Origin: Ailanthus altissimus
Taxonomy: Eukaryota; Streptophyta; Magnoliopsida; Sapindales; Simaroubaceae
NCBI GenBank assembly: GCA_946807835.1
Contig: OX327683.1
Span: forward strand, 2,733,001 to 2,797,000
Direction: 5' to 3'
Length of the DNA: 64,000 bases
Part shown: positions 51,322-62,983 of the stretch, piece after piece
Layout: every line of letters begins with the position of its first letter
Position numbering within the stretch: position 1 is the stretch's first letter
The notes under the pieces: generated by a model
What the model was told of the DNA's origin: nothing
The model's input: the letters and a program-made list of their open reading frames with translations, nothing else
Database searches by the model: none
Program-made: the position numbers and the translations under genes

Positions 51322-54300
51322 TCAAAGTAACCCATTGGCCACATGCTTCCACCTTAACTCCAGAGCTTCACTGTAGTACTTCGCTTCTGATCTCAACCGT
51401 TCAGAACCATAACTAGATATTATCTCCGGTATCCCCTTCCTCAGTATTTCAATTTTTCCCCTTCGTTCATGAATCTCTTGAGAGTGCTGAGCTATCTCCG
51501 CGTAATGATCGTAAATGAGGCTGTGCTTGGGAACTTCAAAATCTATTTCAGAATAAGCACGGAATATTTTCTTCAAATATTCCAACACAAAATCAACTCT
51601 GAGCCCTGCTCGCTGAACAAGCTTCAAGTAGTACCACCAGAAGAACATTGCCCTAGACTCCACCTCTACCACTTTCGTGTGGCTCATTTCCTGCACAATC
51701 GCACATAACGTTACAAGGATAATTGTCTTCAGCCTCTTATTTAAAGTGCAATTGGCACCGAAATCCCCGTGTTTGTCGAGTAAATTTCTGAGGAGTGGGG
51801 CAAAATTTGAAGTGATTGTGTAATTATCCCCCACATCGATAACCTCCTCACCCATAATATCCTTTTCTGTTAGTTCTTTTAAATTCACTGCTCCCATGGC
51901 GTACCTGCTTGCCATTGTCTTTAAGGCGTCCTCATCCCAAGCACAACACTGCTGAGTAATTGTTAATATCATCTCGTCGCCATTGTCAGCCTGCTCCTCA
52001 TTAAACTGTTTGAATTCCTTATGGATGTCATGCACAATTTTCTCTATTGTCTTCTCGTCTTCTTCTTCGGTGATAGATCCCAAGATATCATTGAAGGTCT
52101 CTTTGATCACAGTAACTCTGCTGACACTTGTCATCTTCACTTCCCCTCGCTTTCCTTCAAGAAAATCCATTACCTATAATTAAAAAAAAGGAAATTGATT
52201 AGTAATCTAAATTCAACACATGACTTCATGGTCAAGCTTTAAATTAAAGATGATATGCTTATAAAAGAATGAACAGCAGCCAATATTTCAGAAAACCAAA
52301 ATAGATTACTTTATCAAGTTCCGAAATAAGACAGGCATACCTCAGAAAACAAACAGTCAATATCAACTACAAAGCCGCATTCTTCGCAATAATAGATGCA
52401 TTCTTGAGCATCTCTTCTAGTCTCACAAACATCACAACAATAGTAACCATCATCACAACCAAAACCAAGATCAACAAAATTATCCTTGAACGTGATAGGA
52501 TGTTGGTGACTATCATGTTCAATAGTTTGTGGTAAGGAAGAACACAAAAGATGAACATTTAAATTGCATATCACACAACGAAAATAAAATCCATCTAGAG
52601 GTGTAAGCTTATCTGGAGTAGTAAGCCTACAGCTTGTACATTCTGGATTGTTATATAACTTCTTGAAGAAAGTAAGAATATGCTGATGACCTTGATATTT
52701 TATTGAAGGGTATAGTACAGAACAGTCAAGGTCTAAGTGGAAGTCACAATCTTTGCAAGAATAAGTGAAGCCACTGCAATATTTATGACAACCATTGCAT
52801 TTAGTATGCTTTCTAACGTAAGGTTCTGGGAGAGAGAGGGGATGTCGATGGAACGGATGCGGCTTCTTTCTAGGTAGCTCAGCACAAGACTTGTGAAGAT
52901 AAAGTTTGCAGGGATAACAACCATATGCTGGTTCAACTTTGATATCTTCTTCACATGCATAGCAATAAATATCATCATGCTTTTTGTAATCAAGGAGAAA
53001 CAGGAAATGCTCGTGGCTAAAATGCTTCAGCTTCTCTCTTTCATCAAGTTGTACCTCCGTGATTACACAACGCACATGAGAATAGTACTCACATTTATCA
53101 CAATAATAAACAGGATGCTTCGGATTGCTTTCTTTCTTGCAGACATCACAGTAAGGCTTATTAAATTGATCTTTGAGAGGTGTGAGAGGATGGTCGTGTT
53201 GTTTGTGCACAACAGTTGATGGCAGTGAGAGTTGGCCACACTGGACATGAAAATCAAGGGAACATTCTACACAACGCAGAAAGAAAACACCTTCTATTTT
53301 GCAACCGCATGCCTCGCATTTACTTTCATAGGACATATTCTCTATTAGGATGAGAAGATGCCCATGATCTTTGTGCTTTATGTTTGGCTTAAGAGATGTA
53401 CATTCAGGATGAAAGTCAACATCACACTCATCACATCGATATCTGAGGCCTTCAACATGAAATCCACAGGCAACACAAACACATTGATCTATTGGTTTTC
53501 GAAGTTCCAAAGAATGAGGCGGATGAAAAGGGTGTATAATATCTTTCGACAATTCACTACATGAGTCGTGAATATAAAACTTACATGGGATACAACCATA
53601 GCTTTTACCGTGGATGTTTTTGGAGCATAACCCGCAGTTGATATCACCAACCTCCAAAATAGTCAAGGGATGTTGGTGACTAAAATGTCCGATCTTTCCT
53701 TTCCCTTCGAGGTATTCACAGTCGTCATCATAAGGGATGAGATTTATAGAAGGGCGTGTTGAAGCGCAGTCAAGATCCAAATTGAAAAAGCAAGTCTCAC
53801 ATTGATATGTGAATCCATTGAAATGGTTACCACAAATACCACATATAACTTCTGTAGAAACATAAGAACTCTTGAGAGTCAGATAATGTTGGTGAGAGGG
53901 ATGATATATATCTCTTGGTAGTTCAGCGCAGGATTTGTGGAGATAGAATCTGCAGGGCTTACAAGCGTATGCTGTGCCCTTGATACTTTTCCCACATCCA
54001 TTACAAAAATTGCTCAAATTTTCATGGAGAATCAATGCATGCGAGTGGCTAAAATGTCTTAACTTCTCCTTGTTATTGAACTTTACCTCTGTCACTGCAC
54101 AACGCACATGAGCTAAGTACTCGCATTCCACACAATAATAGAAGGGATGCTTTGGATTTCTTTCTTTCTTACAGGCGTCGCAGTTGGTTAGATGGGAATA
54201 GTGTTTGATGAATCTTTTAGTACTGAGGACAAGAGAATGTTTGTGTTGTTCATGCGCAACAGTTTGTGGCAGTGGGAGCGGACCACATTGGACATGAAAA

Positions 54301-55183
54301 TTAAGTCCACACTCCACGCAGCGCAGGAAGAAAACACCCTGTATTTTGAAACCGCATCCTTGGCATTCACTTTCATAAGACATGTTCTCTACAAGAATAA
54401 GAAGATGCTGATGACCTTCATACTTTATGTTTGGTGTCAAAGATCTACATTCAGGATGCAAATCAAACTTACACTCCTCACATCGATATCTAAAACCTCG
54501 AAAGCCAAAGCAACAAGCATGACACTGATAATTGGGTACCTCACCAACTTGGAGTGTCAAATGATGGCGTTGGTGAAAAGGGTGTCGGATTTCTTGCAGC
54601 AATCCACCACATGATTTGTGAATGTAAAATTCACATGGCATACAGGCATAGCTCAAGCCATGTAAGTTATCGCCACATAGACGGCAATACCTATCAGCTC
54701 CCACCTTCAACTCCAAGAGGGCTAAGGGATGCCTGTGACTGAAATGTTCGAAGGATTCTCGACCTTCATGGAATTTCATAATCGTTGCTGCGCATCTAAA
54801 ATCAATCTCGAAACTGCACAAATCACAAGTGAACTTGTTATGTTCTGTGTGTTTTGTGCCACAGAAATCACAATTTACATGCAGTGAATTGCTAGATTTT
54901 TGTTCAAAGTGTAGAGAGCAGTGTGGACGATAAGTGATCTGAATGTTTTGAGGTAATTCAGCGCATGATTTATGGAAGATAGGAGAATTGGGCCAGCAAT
55001 CCTTGCAAATATAGGAACTGCCCGAGGGTGTTTCGGTGCAGGCAAAGCATCCCTTTGGAGCAAACTTACACTTATTGCAACGGTAGGATTTACCGAATCG
55101 TCGGTAGCCACAAAAATGGCAGCATAGTCGGCCATCGTCATTCTCACAGAGTGTTAAAGGATGCTCGTGAAGATTGTGTTGAA

Positions 55184-55190
<7 letters not shown>
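51322..55190 (-). CDS. Large DC1 (Cys/His-rich C1) domain protein with a C-terminal extension
   Basis: Exon 1 (52341-55190, 950 codons) encodes about 16 DC1-type zinc modules of the form H..H.L.L...C..C......Y.C..C.F..H..C, a plant family linked to stress and hormone signalling, binding zinc and possibly lipid or protein partners. A GT donor (GAG/GTATGC at 52341/52340) and an AG acceptor (ATAG/GTAATG at 52174/52173) join in phase 0 to exon 2 (51322-52173), giving 1233 residues. Exon 2 encodes a helical, charged domain without Cys/His modules (start MDFLEGKRGEVKM) that I do not recognise. If the intron is retained, the protein ends eight residues later at 958. A separate gene starting at the ATG at 52168-52170 is the alternative, but that ATG abuts the acceptor and the in-frame join is exact. 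Residues 149-501 and 502-850 form a large internal duplication. No breaks were seen. Confidence 0.85.

Positions 55191-55216
<26 letters not shown>
55191..55216. repeat. (CT)13 microsatellite abutting the DC1 start codon
   Basis: On the coding strand this is an uninterrupted (GA)13 directly before ATG, in the presumed 5' leader. GA repeats are binding sites for plant BBR/BPC factors; a regulatory effect is inference. Confidence 0.9.
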
Positions 55217-56134
55217 AATTCTATTTTGTATTTTCTTTCTCTATGGAGTACGTTTGTGAATGGGAAAATGAGGACACGGAAAATATTGCTTAGTTAATGT
55301 TCTAGCTTCCTATCACCAATGTTTGACTTTACTGACTTATTATAAGACGAATTAAAATTAGGTATTACCATTCAATTTCTTCATCGACTGTCTCATGTAT
55401 ATGATTTGGAGTTTCGTAAGCCAAATTATACTAGTAGTGTTGTACACATGTGACACTTAGCAAATACTATTTTTCAAAGACTAGATTTGTGATTTCACAT
55501 TAATAAAATATGTATTAGGTGAGTCTATGTAGGGTATCAAAGAAGGAAATTTTCAAATAATATATAGACCACTCATCCTTTAGGATGTTGGATGTTGATG
55601 AATGCAATGAACTTGGAAGCAAGGTCATAAAATATACATCATTAGAATTATATTAATATGAACTTGATGCATTCCAAATATTATATAATCCCACTTAATA
55701 TTGAATAATAATATGTATACTACTAAATTTCTTCATTGTCTATAATAATTAAGAGTTTTTAACCAAATCATACACCACCTAATGTTGTATAGTGACATGC
55801 CAACAACTTGTCTAGTTAATCACTAAAAAAAAGAAGAGGAGGTAGCTTAGCAGTTTCTTTATGACGTATAGCCTGCTATACGTGGTTCTCGACTATTAAT
55901 AGGATATTTTTAAATTAGCCAAATACTCTTAGAATTAGAATTTTATTTTCAAATCATGACTACGTATTTATCGGCTACTCCATGTTTATAGTGTGTAAAT
56001 CCCGAGCTGCACAGGAGGGTACGAGACTGCTTAGGATTCTTAGGCCGAATTAGCCCCTGAGAGGGATGGGCCTCGTAATAAACGTGTCTTTTACTTTCTT
56101 TAATATAACACATTTGGCAGTGAAATAATAGGAA
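55217..56134. other. Intergenic, includes DC1 promoter
   Basis: No gene. No clear TATA box was chosen. The stretch at about 55985-56085 is more GC-rich than its surroundings but contains nothing recognised. Confidence 0.5.
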
Positions 56135-56414
56135 AATGAATCTAAATAGCCTTTTTTTTTGTCAAAAATTCTATTTTAACTCTTCATTTCACTTTTAATT
56201 TTTTTTTGTAGTTGAATAAATGATATTTAAATAAAAATACAATTTTATTAATTATATAATGTGCGATATGCAGTACACAATGCTTATGTAGTATTTATGA
56301 TAATAAAAAGTGATTGTGTTACAATAATTAGCTTTTGTATTATTTTATTTAATTTATAATTATAATAAAATAAAATAAATATAATTTTTAATAAATAATA
56401 TAAATTAATTATGT

Positions 56415-56623
56415 TATAAATAATAAAAATAAATTAAAATTATAAATAATAAAAATAAATTAAAATTATAAATAATTAAAATAAATTAAAATTATAAATA
56501 ATTAAAATAAATTAAAATTATAAATAATTAAAATAAATTAAAATTATAAATAATTAAAATAAATTAAAATTATAAATAATAAAAATAAATTAAAATTATA
56601 AATAATTAAAATAAATTAAAATA
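56415..56623. repeat. 26 bp AT-only tandem repeat, about 8 copies
   Basis: The unit is aaaattataaataattaaaa plus taaatt; some copies have aataa in place of aatta. Contains no G or C. Confidence 0.9.
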
Positions 56624-56634
56624 TTATGCAAGAT

Positions 56635-56820
56635 ATCACTAAAATACTATCACACTAAGTTATTTGGTGTGATAACACTGTCGTGCTCAAATTTATGACA
56701 TAAAAAAATAATATCGTGCTCACGTTGGTGTGAGGAGAAAAAAAAATCACGCACACATTATTGGAGTAATAAAAACTTATGCGCCCAAGTTAGTGACAAG
56801 AAAAAAAAATACCACGCATG
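56635..56820. repeat. Palindrome array, left part
   Basis: Short imperfect palindromes such as atcacac...ggtgtgat, with A-rich spacers, at a looser spacing than on the right of LTR B. The last one (accacgcatg) is cut by LTR B and completed by gcatgtgata at 59008. Confidence 0.6.
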
Positions 56821-59007
56821 TGTTGGGTGTGTTGGGGTTGGGTAAATTACTTAGGGTGCTTGCATGTGGGTTTGTGTTCATCATACAAACAATATACATA
56901 TCTCATACATACATGTGCACAGCGGAAGATTAAATATAATGAACACAGAAAATAACAATTGATTAAACTGAAATTCGAGATTGAGAAATATCACCAATGA
57001 AGCCTTTGGATTAATTTTCTTGAAGTCCACCATGAAATGAATCTTTGATCAATTCTAGCAATCAACAAGGGTGAATTTGATTGTCTAGAATGACAGCATC
57101 TTAATCCAGCATATGTGTTTAACTCTTAAACATTTTTCAAAGTTAAACTATTTAACTTAATTAAATTTGTTTTTCCTTTTATTCAACTCTTGAATAAATA
57201 AAACAAATCATGTTTTTAGTTATTACATTTAGAAACCATTTTTCTAATTTGTTTTGTTGTTCTAACACTTAAAACACAAAACAAACAATTTCAATTTCTC
57301 AAATTGAATTGGCTCCCAAAAATGCAAAACATATAAACTAAAAACTTATGAATTTTGAATTTCATTTCACTTTATATACTAATGCATTAATTCCAAACTA
57401 ATTTGAATTTCATTTGCATTTCATTTGGTTTAACCTAACCTTAGTTAACATTTAACCTTAGTTAGATTATTTTAACTTAACCTTTAAGTTAATAAATATT
57501 TAATTATTCTAACCATAATTAACTAACTTAACCTTGGTTAGGTTAACCTTTACTTAATCATTAAGTAAGGTTAACTAAATTAACCATATGATTAACCTTT
57601 AATCATAGTTAAATTAAATCATTTATTTAACAATTAAATAAATAAATATTTATTCTTATTATTTAACAATTAAATAATCATAAAGTGAAATTACTATTAT
57701 ATCCTTACTCGGTTACCAAGTTAACCTAAAGTAGGTCCCACCATTTAACCATATACTTTAGTTAACGTAACCTTAGTAATTGCTGAATTATACTGTATTG
57801 AACAATTCAATACGGTACACTGCCCAAGTGCTCAAAGAGTACATTTCATATTGGGACTTGCTAGGTCCACACCCGATTTGTCAAATGGAACTGTTCCATT
57901 AATCCGTAATCGATGCCCCACGCACACGTTACGAATATTACAAATCAGCGTGTCAGACCATACAAGTTGAGGTCATAACGTATACGTATAATCCTTCCAT
58001 CATTTATATCCTGGATGTGCGGGGATATAGATCAGCACCGTCAAATCCCTATTTGCTCATCCATAAACTTATCTCCAGATTCGTATCTCGATAAACAATA
58101 TACGCAAACACTTTTGCTATATTGTTTAACCCTATGGGAAACTCTTTTCCCGGGTTTATGCTTGTGGCCAGAAGACTTTATGAAATACAATCTCGGAGCA
58201 TCGGATATACAACTTACCTACGTAAGCTGACGGATCCCGTATCTACGCACACCGGACTCCATGAGCATCGGACCATACCCAGCGACACATAGCGGTCAGA
58301 CCATGAAAGGTCTCTGACATATGTGGAACCAAAGTATGATGGATCACTCACAAGACCACCGTGGCGCTCAGGTCAAAGGACCACGAATACTACTCAACTC
58401 GAGAAGACCTTCCTTTGACGGTGTCATAGGATATCTATTGGGGTCCTCTTAAGTCTGTTCAGTATCCAGTCCTGACTGGATACCCGCATGCCTATACAAG
58501 CTCTAAGCTCATGGTCAGCTAAGAACAACCATCTGAACCAGTCAGATATAGACATACACTAATCTATATAAAGTAAATCACCGATAGACCCACATTAGTG
58601 ATTATAGATCAGGAACATTATCTTTGAGACATACTTACATAATGATATTTCTTAACTCTTATTGCAACTATTTGCAACTATATCATTACAAGTATACTCT
58701 CAGGTCTTTGTCCCATTATAAACAAGGTTCTAACTCTTTAGAACTCGCTGACTCTTATAACTTGCTAACTCTTAACAGTGCTAACTCGTAGCATTTATAA
58801 CTCTCAGTTTTGCTAACTATTAGTTCTGATCTGAACTCCTTTAGATCAGATCTGAACTCTTTCAAATCAAACAATGTCTCTAATGTTACAAGCATTCTAC
58901 CATATTAATATGATATTAACAATCTTTATTCGAAATGTTTATTGTATAAATATTAACAATTAATATTCATACAATATTGGAATGGCATGTGAGCACCAGC
59001 TCCAACA
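56821..59007 (-). repeat. Solo LTR of a copia family (copy B)
   Basis: 2187 bp, plus-strand ends tgttgg...ccaaca, perfect 5 bp target duplication gcatg (56816-56820 and 59008-59012). Same orientation and nearly the same sequence as copy A. Since each copy has its own target duplication, they are two independent solo LTRs, not the two ends of one element around the DC1 gene. Confidence 0.95.
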
Positions 59008-59355
59008 GCATGTGATAAAAAATTTATGTGTTCAAATTATTGGCATGAAAAATTTTGCAATGTAACTAAAAAAATATTTCACTGTAATAAAAAATATTGT
59101 ATAAATAATATCATTCCAATTTGATAAGTAATAAGAAATAAACATATCACGCCAGCATGATAAATAATAAAAAATATCACACCCGTGTGATAAATAATAC
59201 AAAAATATAGTGCTCACACAATAAATAATACAAAAATATTATGCTCGTGCGATAATATTAAAAACCTTATTATGCCCGCGCCATAATAATAAAAGTTTTA
59301 TCCCGTATAAAATAATAATAAAAAATTTATCACATTGCACAATAAAATATATCTC
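59008..59355. repeat. Palindrome array, right part, 31 bp period
   Basis: Short palindromic cores, for example atcacacccgtgtgat (59176-59191), atgctcgtgcgat and tatgcccgcgccata, centred near 59122, 59153, 59184, 59215, 59246, 59277, 59307 and 59337, joined by taaataataaaaaata-type spacers. Core sequences vary while the pairing is mostly kept. Confidence 0.8.
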
Positions 59356-59358
59356 CCA

Positions 59359-59568
59359 AAATTAAAATAAATATAAAACGGAGGTAAATGACCATTATGG
59401 GAGCATAACTTATCACCCTCATAACGGGGTAACAAGTTTTATCGCTCTGACGTGTAGGGTGATATATTTTATTGCCTCGGGCGATAAAACTTGTTGCCCC
59501 ATTATGAGGGTGATAAGTTATACTTCCATAATGGCCACTTGCCCCTATTTTATATTTATTTTAATTTT
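59359..59568. repeat. Long inverted repeat (hairpin), arms about 86 bp, loop about 35 bp
   Basis: Left arm 59359-59445 and right arm 59481-59568 pair along their whole length with few mismatches. Examples: aacttatcaccctcataa against ttatgagggtgataagtt, and gcgataaaacttgtt against aacaagttttatcgc. The loop holds tctgacgtgtagggtgat. Confidence 0.95.
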
Positions 59569-60231
59569 AGTTTTATTTATTAATTTTATGATTATTTATT
59601 ATAAATATATATTTTATAATAAATTAAATAATTTATAATATTTATTTATTATGTACAGAATGATTAAGTTATATTATTAATAAAAACTATATTTATATTT
59701 ATCTAAATTTTAGTTTGTATTTATTTTATTATTAAAAATTATATATTATTTAAATTTAAATTTATTTTATTTAATTAAAAATAAAAGAATACAATTTTTT
59801 TTATTGTAGTAGTAATATTTTTTTAATAATAAATACTGTGTAGCGGAAATTATAAAAATTGTAAAAGAATATTTTTGCCTATTTTTTATTTTTTAGGCGA
59901 CAAACGATTAAACAAAAAAAATGAGAGGTTAAAAAATCCTTAAAAAAAAGCTATTTATGATCATTTCTGAACATAATATGCCCTGAACGTAATAGCAAAT
60001 AGAAAAAATAAAATAAAGAAATAATAAAATGCTTGGCATTAATCTGCTGGGAAGAGATAAAGTTTTAACATGTGGACTTACACGTGGAGCATGCTGGCAT
60101 TGTGATGGAAAAAGAAATAAATAAATAATAAACATGCATGTGGTGTGAGTTTCCAATTGGTCTAATGGCCACCGTGCATGGAGCTTGCCATGTATATAAG
60201 CTTTGTGGTAAGTTCATGGAAAAGGGGAATA
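59569..60231. other. AT-rich sequence between the hairpin and the gypsy LTR
   Basis: Up to about 59960 this is the right end of the foldback-like element. The remainder has no gene; aaaagggga at 60220-60228 resembles a polypurine tract just before the LTR. Confidence 0.5.
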
Positions 60232-61633
60232 TGGTAATGACGCGTGTTAAGCAATTTGAAATATGAAAGCTTCATTGATTTGGCCAAAGAAGCGGTGAAC
60301 TTCATCTTAAATAGAAGCAGAAATGTACTTCCTTTAGAAAAATTGTTAAAGTCGAGAAAAGAAGGAAAAAGAAACAGAAAAGAGAAGAAAGAAGAAGAAG
60401 AAGGAGAAGAAGAAGAAAGAAATAGAGAAAGGGAAGAAAAGACAAAAAAAGAAAAAGGAAGAAAGAAAAGGAAACAGTCAGAAAAAAAAAAGAAAAAAAA
60501 AGAAATTATAAAAAATAAGTTAGACTAATTAGATTTATATTAGTAATTTAGTATATAATAATTTTATGATGTTAAAATATTTATATTTCAATAATTATAA
60601 TACGTAATAGTATTAATGACATATTTTTACTTTTTATAATATAGGGAGAGTATTGATTGTTGGTAGACCATAAATTAATGATCTAGTTTAATATTAACGT
60701 ATTTTTATGAGTAGATAATTATATATTTTCAGTACAATAGTTTATGATTTAGTTACACGTTATTAGATTTATTCATAAATTTAAATAAATAAATATTTAT
60801 GCTAATTAGTATATTTAAAAATAATTTTAAAATTTATTATAGTATAATTTATTATTACGTTTAGTATAGAAATACCTATTTCAGAATAATTATACTTTTA
60901 TGATATTATATAGTAATAGTTTTTGAATTATGATATGCGTATCATTCTCTTTAATGTTGTTGGTTTGCCCATACATTAAGCCAGTTTATTTGCTCTGTCT
61001 AAGCAATGTAGCATTTTGTCAGATGGGATCACGTTCTCTCTGCTCGTAAGTGAGTTACTCTACCTAGTAAGACCATATTTTCTTTAAGAATAAGGTTGGT
61101 GTGGTTTTCAATATTTATATAGTACGTGTTTCCGAAACTATATTACATATATTCAACTTCAGAATAGATTTTATAACAACTTATATTAACAGTACAAGTT
61201 TATTATTTCTCAGTAATTATTTTCATGATTATTTTATATTACAGAATTATACATGTACATTATATAAAGTATTATTTATTATTCAATTATTATTAAAAAG
61301 TTATTACTTATAATACATATGAATTATATAATATTTTCAAATTATGTCCACTCATCGAACCATAAACTTATAATTTTTTCTTAATTTCCTTACTTTTTTA
61401 AGGTTATTGCTAGATTTTGTACTATGTGATATAGTCTTCACATTTTAAAGTTGGCCCATGACACACATAGTTGCATGAGTTATTATGTTTTGTATATTTA
61501 TGTACATATATATATTTTTGTTGAGGCACGTAGTCTTGTTGTATTCAGATGTAATAAGTAAAGAGTATGTTAGGTTCATGTCATTAGAGGATTCGTCTGG
61601 ACTTTTGAGAAGGGCTTAGGTTGGGTTTTGTCA
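60232..61633 (+). repeat. 5' LTR of a second gypsy element
   Basis: Starts near tggtaatgacgcgtgtta, parallel to tgtaatacacgtgtca at 45633, and ends gggttttgtca. Shares with 45633-47151 the GA-rich tract (60345-60515), tgatattatatagta, tttgctctgtc and the gatttta-ataacttatat block. The 94-codon Lys/Glu frame at 60244-60528 comes from the GA tract and is not a gene. Confidence 0.8.
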
Positions 61634-61636
61634 ATT

Positions 61637-61647
61637 TGGTATCAGAG
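61637..61647 (+). other. Primer-binding site of the second gypsy element
   Basis: tggtatcagag, matching initiator tRNA-Met, three bases after the LTR end. Confidence 0.85.
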
Positions 61648-62715
61648 TATAGTTTTAGATTCTATAGACTATAACATGATGCATGCATGTTAGAGACATT
61701 TTAAATCATTTTATAGATTTTTATTATGCTTCCACATGGCTAATCTCGCACGAACTTGTGATTGAATTGAAATTTCCCTCATTACCAGAGAGAATGGAGG
61801 AACTTATTAAAAAGAAGGTAGCTAAGTTAATCCCCTTGAATCTAGACCTCAAACTCAACCTAACCTTATTATAGAGTAAATGCACCCTCAGTTAGTGATA
61901 TAATATGAGATACAACCTACACATATATAGCTTAATAGACCCAGTTTAAGGCAGTCCATAAATGGACCTCCTTAGATAGTTATAATTATAGTAAAGTGAC
62001 AAGTATACGAGCAACCCAAAAGAGAGAACACGATAGAGCCTATTCATAGTTTAAGGGTAGGAAAATTTTCTGATACTACAATGCTGATTGATGCAGAGTC
62101 ATGGCTAACTATAGTTGAGCGAATTGTTGATGTTATGAGATACGCTAATGATAAGAGGGTTTTAATTATTATATTTTACTTGAGGGTGGAACATATCATT
62201 GGTGGACATTATTTTCACATAGATATAAATGAGCGATTAGTTGGCTGATTTTGATAATGAGTTTAATGCTAAATTCTTTCTTATGATATACCAAGACATC
62301 CAGGCTAGTGAGTTTTTTTGACCTAGAATAGAGATCTATGATAGTAAAAGAGTACAAGAATCGATTTATAAAGTTATAAGATTCGCCTATATAACATATA
62401 GAATAAGAGGGATAAACTTAAGAGATTTATATAGAGCTTTAAAGAAAATATTAAGACATTAATCAAAACCATAGGGCACAGTGATTTTAGTGTGAGAAGC
62501 CTAATAAAGACACACAAATCTCAATCGTTTAAGCATAAATAAGGCCAGAGTTTATCAGCTCGTGAATCTAGTAGTAGTAAAACACCTAGAGGAAAGACAA
62601 CCCATTTAGGATATTCAGATAGTTAATGGTATAATTAGAACCCTATGTCAGCAAGAAACGCAGAGACATAGTTATGGTTAGATTTTTAATTCTTTATATG
62701 TTAGAAGCAATATAT
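61648..62715 (+). pseudogene. Gypsy gag remnant
   Basis: Around 62060-62200 the frame reads FSDTTMLIDAESWLTIVERI, then RYANDKRV, matching the gypsy gag core 'F.GG.DP..AE.W...IE.IF'. Near 62240-62290 DFDNEFNAKFF follows. Broken by many stops and frameshifts; no complete gag is possible. Confidence 0.75.
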
Positions 62716-62983
62716 GAAGTCAGTGGCCTCATAGCAGTAGCCACATCAATTAGAAAAATTATTGTTGGTTGAGAATGCATTTCAGAGATATGTTATTAGA
62801 GTGGGGTAATAGTAAGATGGTAGCAAATTTAATTACTTTTGATATACATGAAGTCAGTGGCCTCATGGTAGTAGCCACATCAATTAGGAAAATTATTGTT
62901 GATTGAGAATACATTTCAGAGATATGTTATTAGAGTGGGGTAATAGTAAGATGGTAGCAAATTTAATTACTTTTGATATACAT
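62716..62983 (+). repeat. Tandem duplication, 134 bp unit, two copies
   Basis: gaagtcagtggcctcat at 62716 recurs at 62850; the copies differ at only a few positions, so the event is recent compared with the decay of the surrounding gag-pol. Confidence 0.95.

Larger units (their letters stand above)
56140..59960. mobile_element. Foldback-like AT-rich element with terminal inverted similarity, split by a solo LTR
   Basis: The left end (about 56141: taaatagccttttttttt, then a region containing tttaactcttcatttc) resembles the inverted right end (about 59955 reading back: ataaatagcttttttttaag, then aacctctcattttttt). Inside are, in order, a 26 bp AT satellite, a palindrome array, the nested LTR B, the rest of the array, and a strong hairpin. 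Without the LTR it is about 1.6 kb. No transposase was seen and no convincing target duplication was found, so the borders and class are tentative. Confidence 0.5.

Noticed and set aside
54192..54614. 140-codon plus-strand frame as a gene
   Set aside because: It is antisense to the conserved zinc modules of the DC1 exon; its openness follows from the Cys/His codon pattern on the other strand.
47912..59007. One 11 kb retrotransposon with two 2.19 kb LTRs carrying the DC1 gene
   Set aside because: Each LTR has its own perfect and different target duplication (cttat and gcatg), and there is no primer site or polypurine tract on the inner sides, so they are separate solo LTRs.
60244..60528. Lys/Glu-rich 94-codon protein
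   Set aside because: It is the translation of the GA-rich tract of a gypsy LTR, present in the other LTR as well without a conserved frame.
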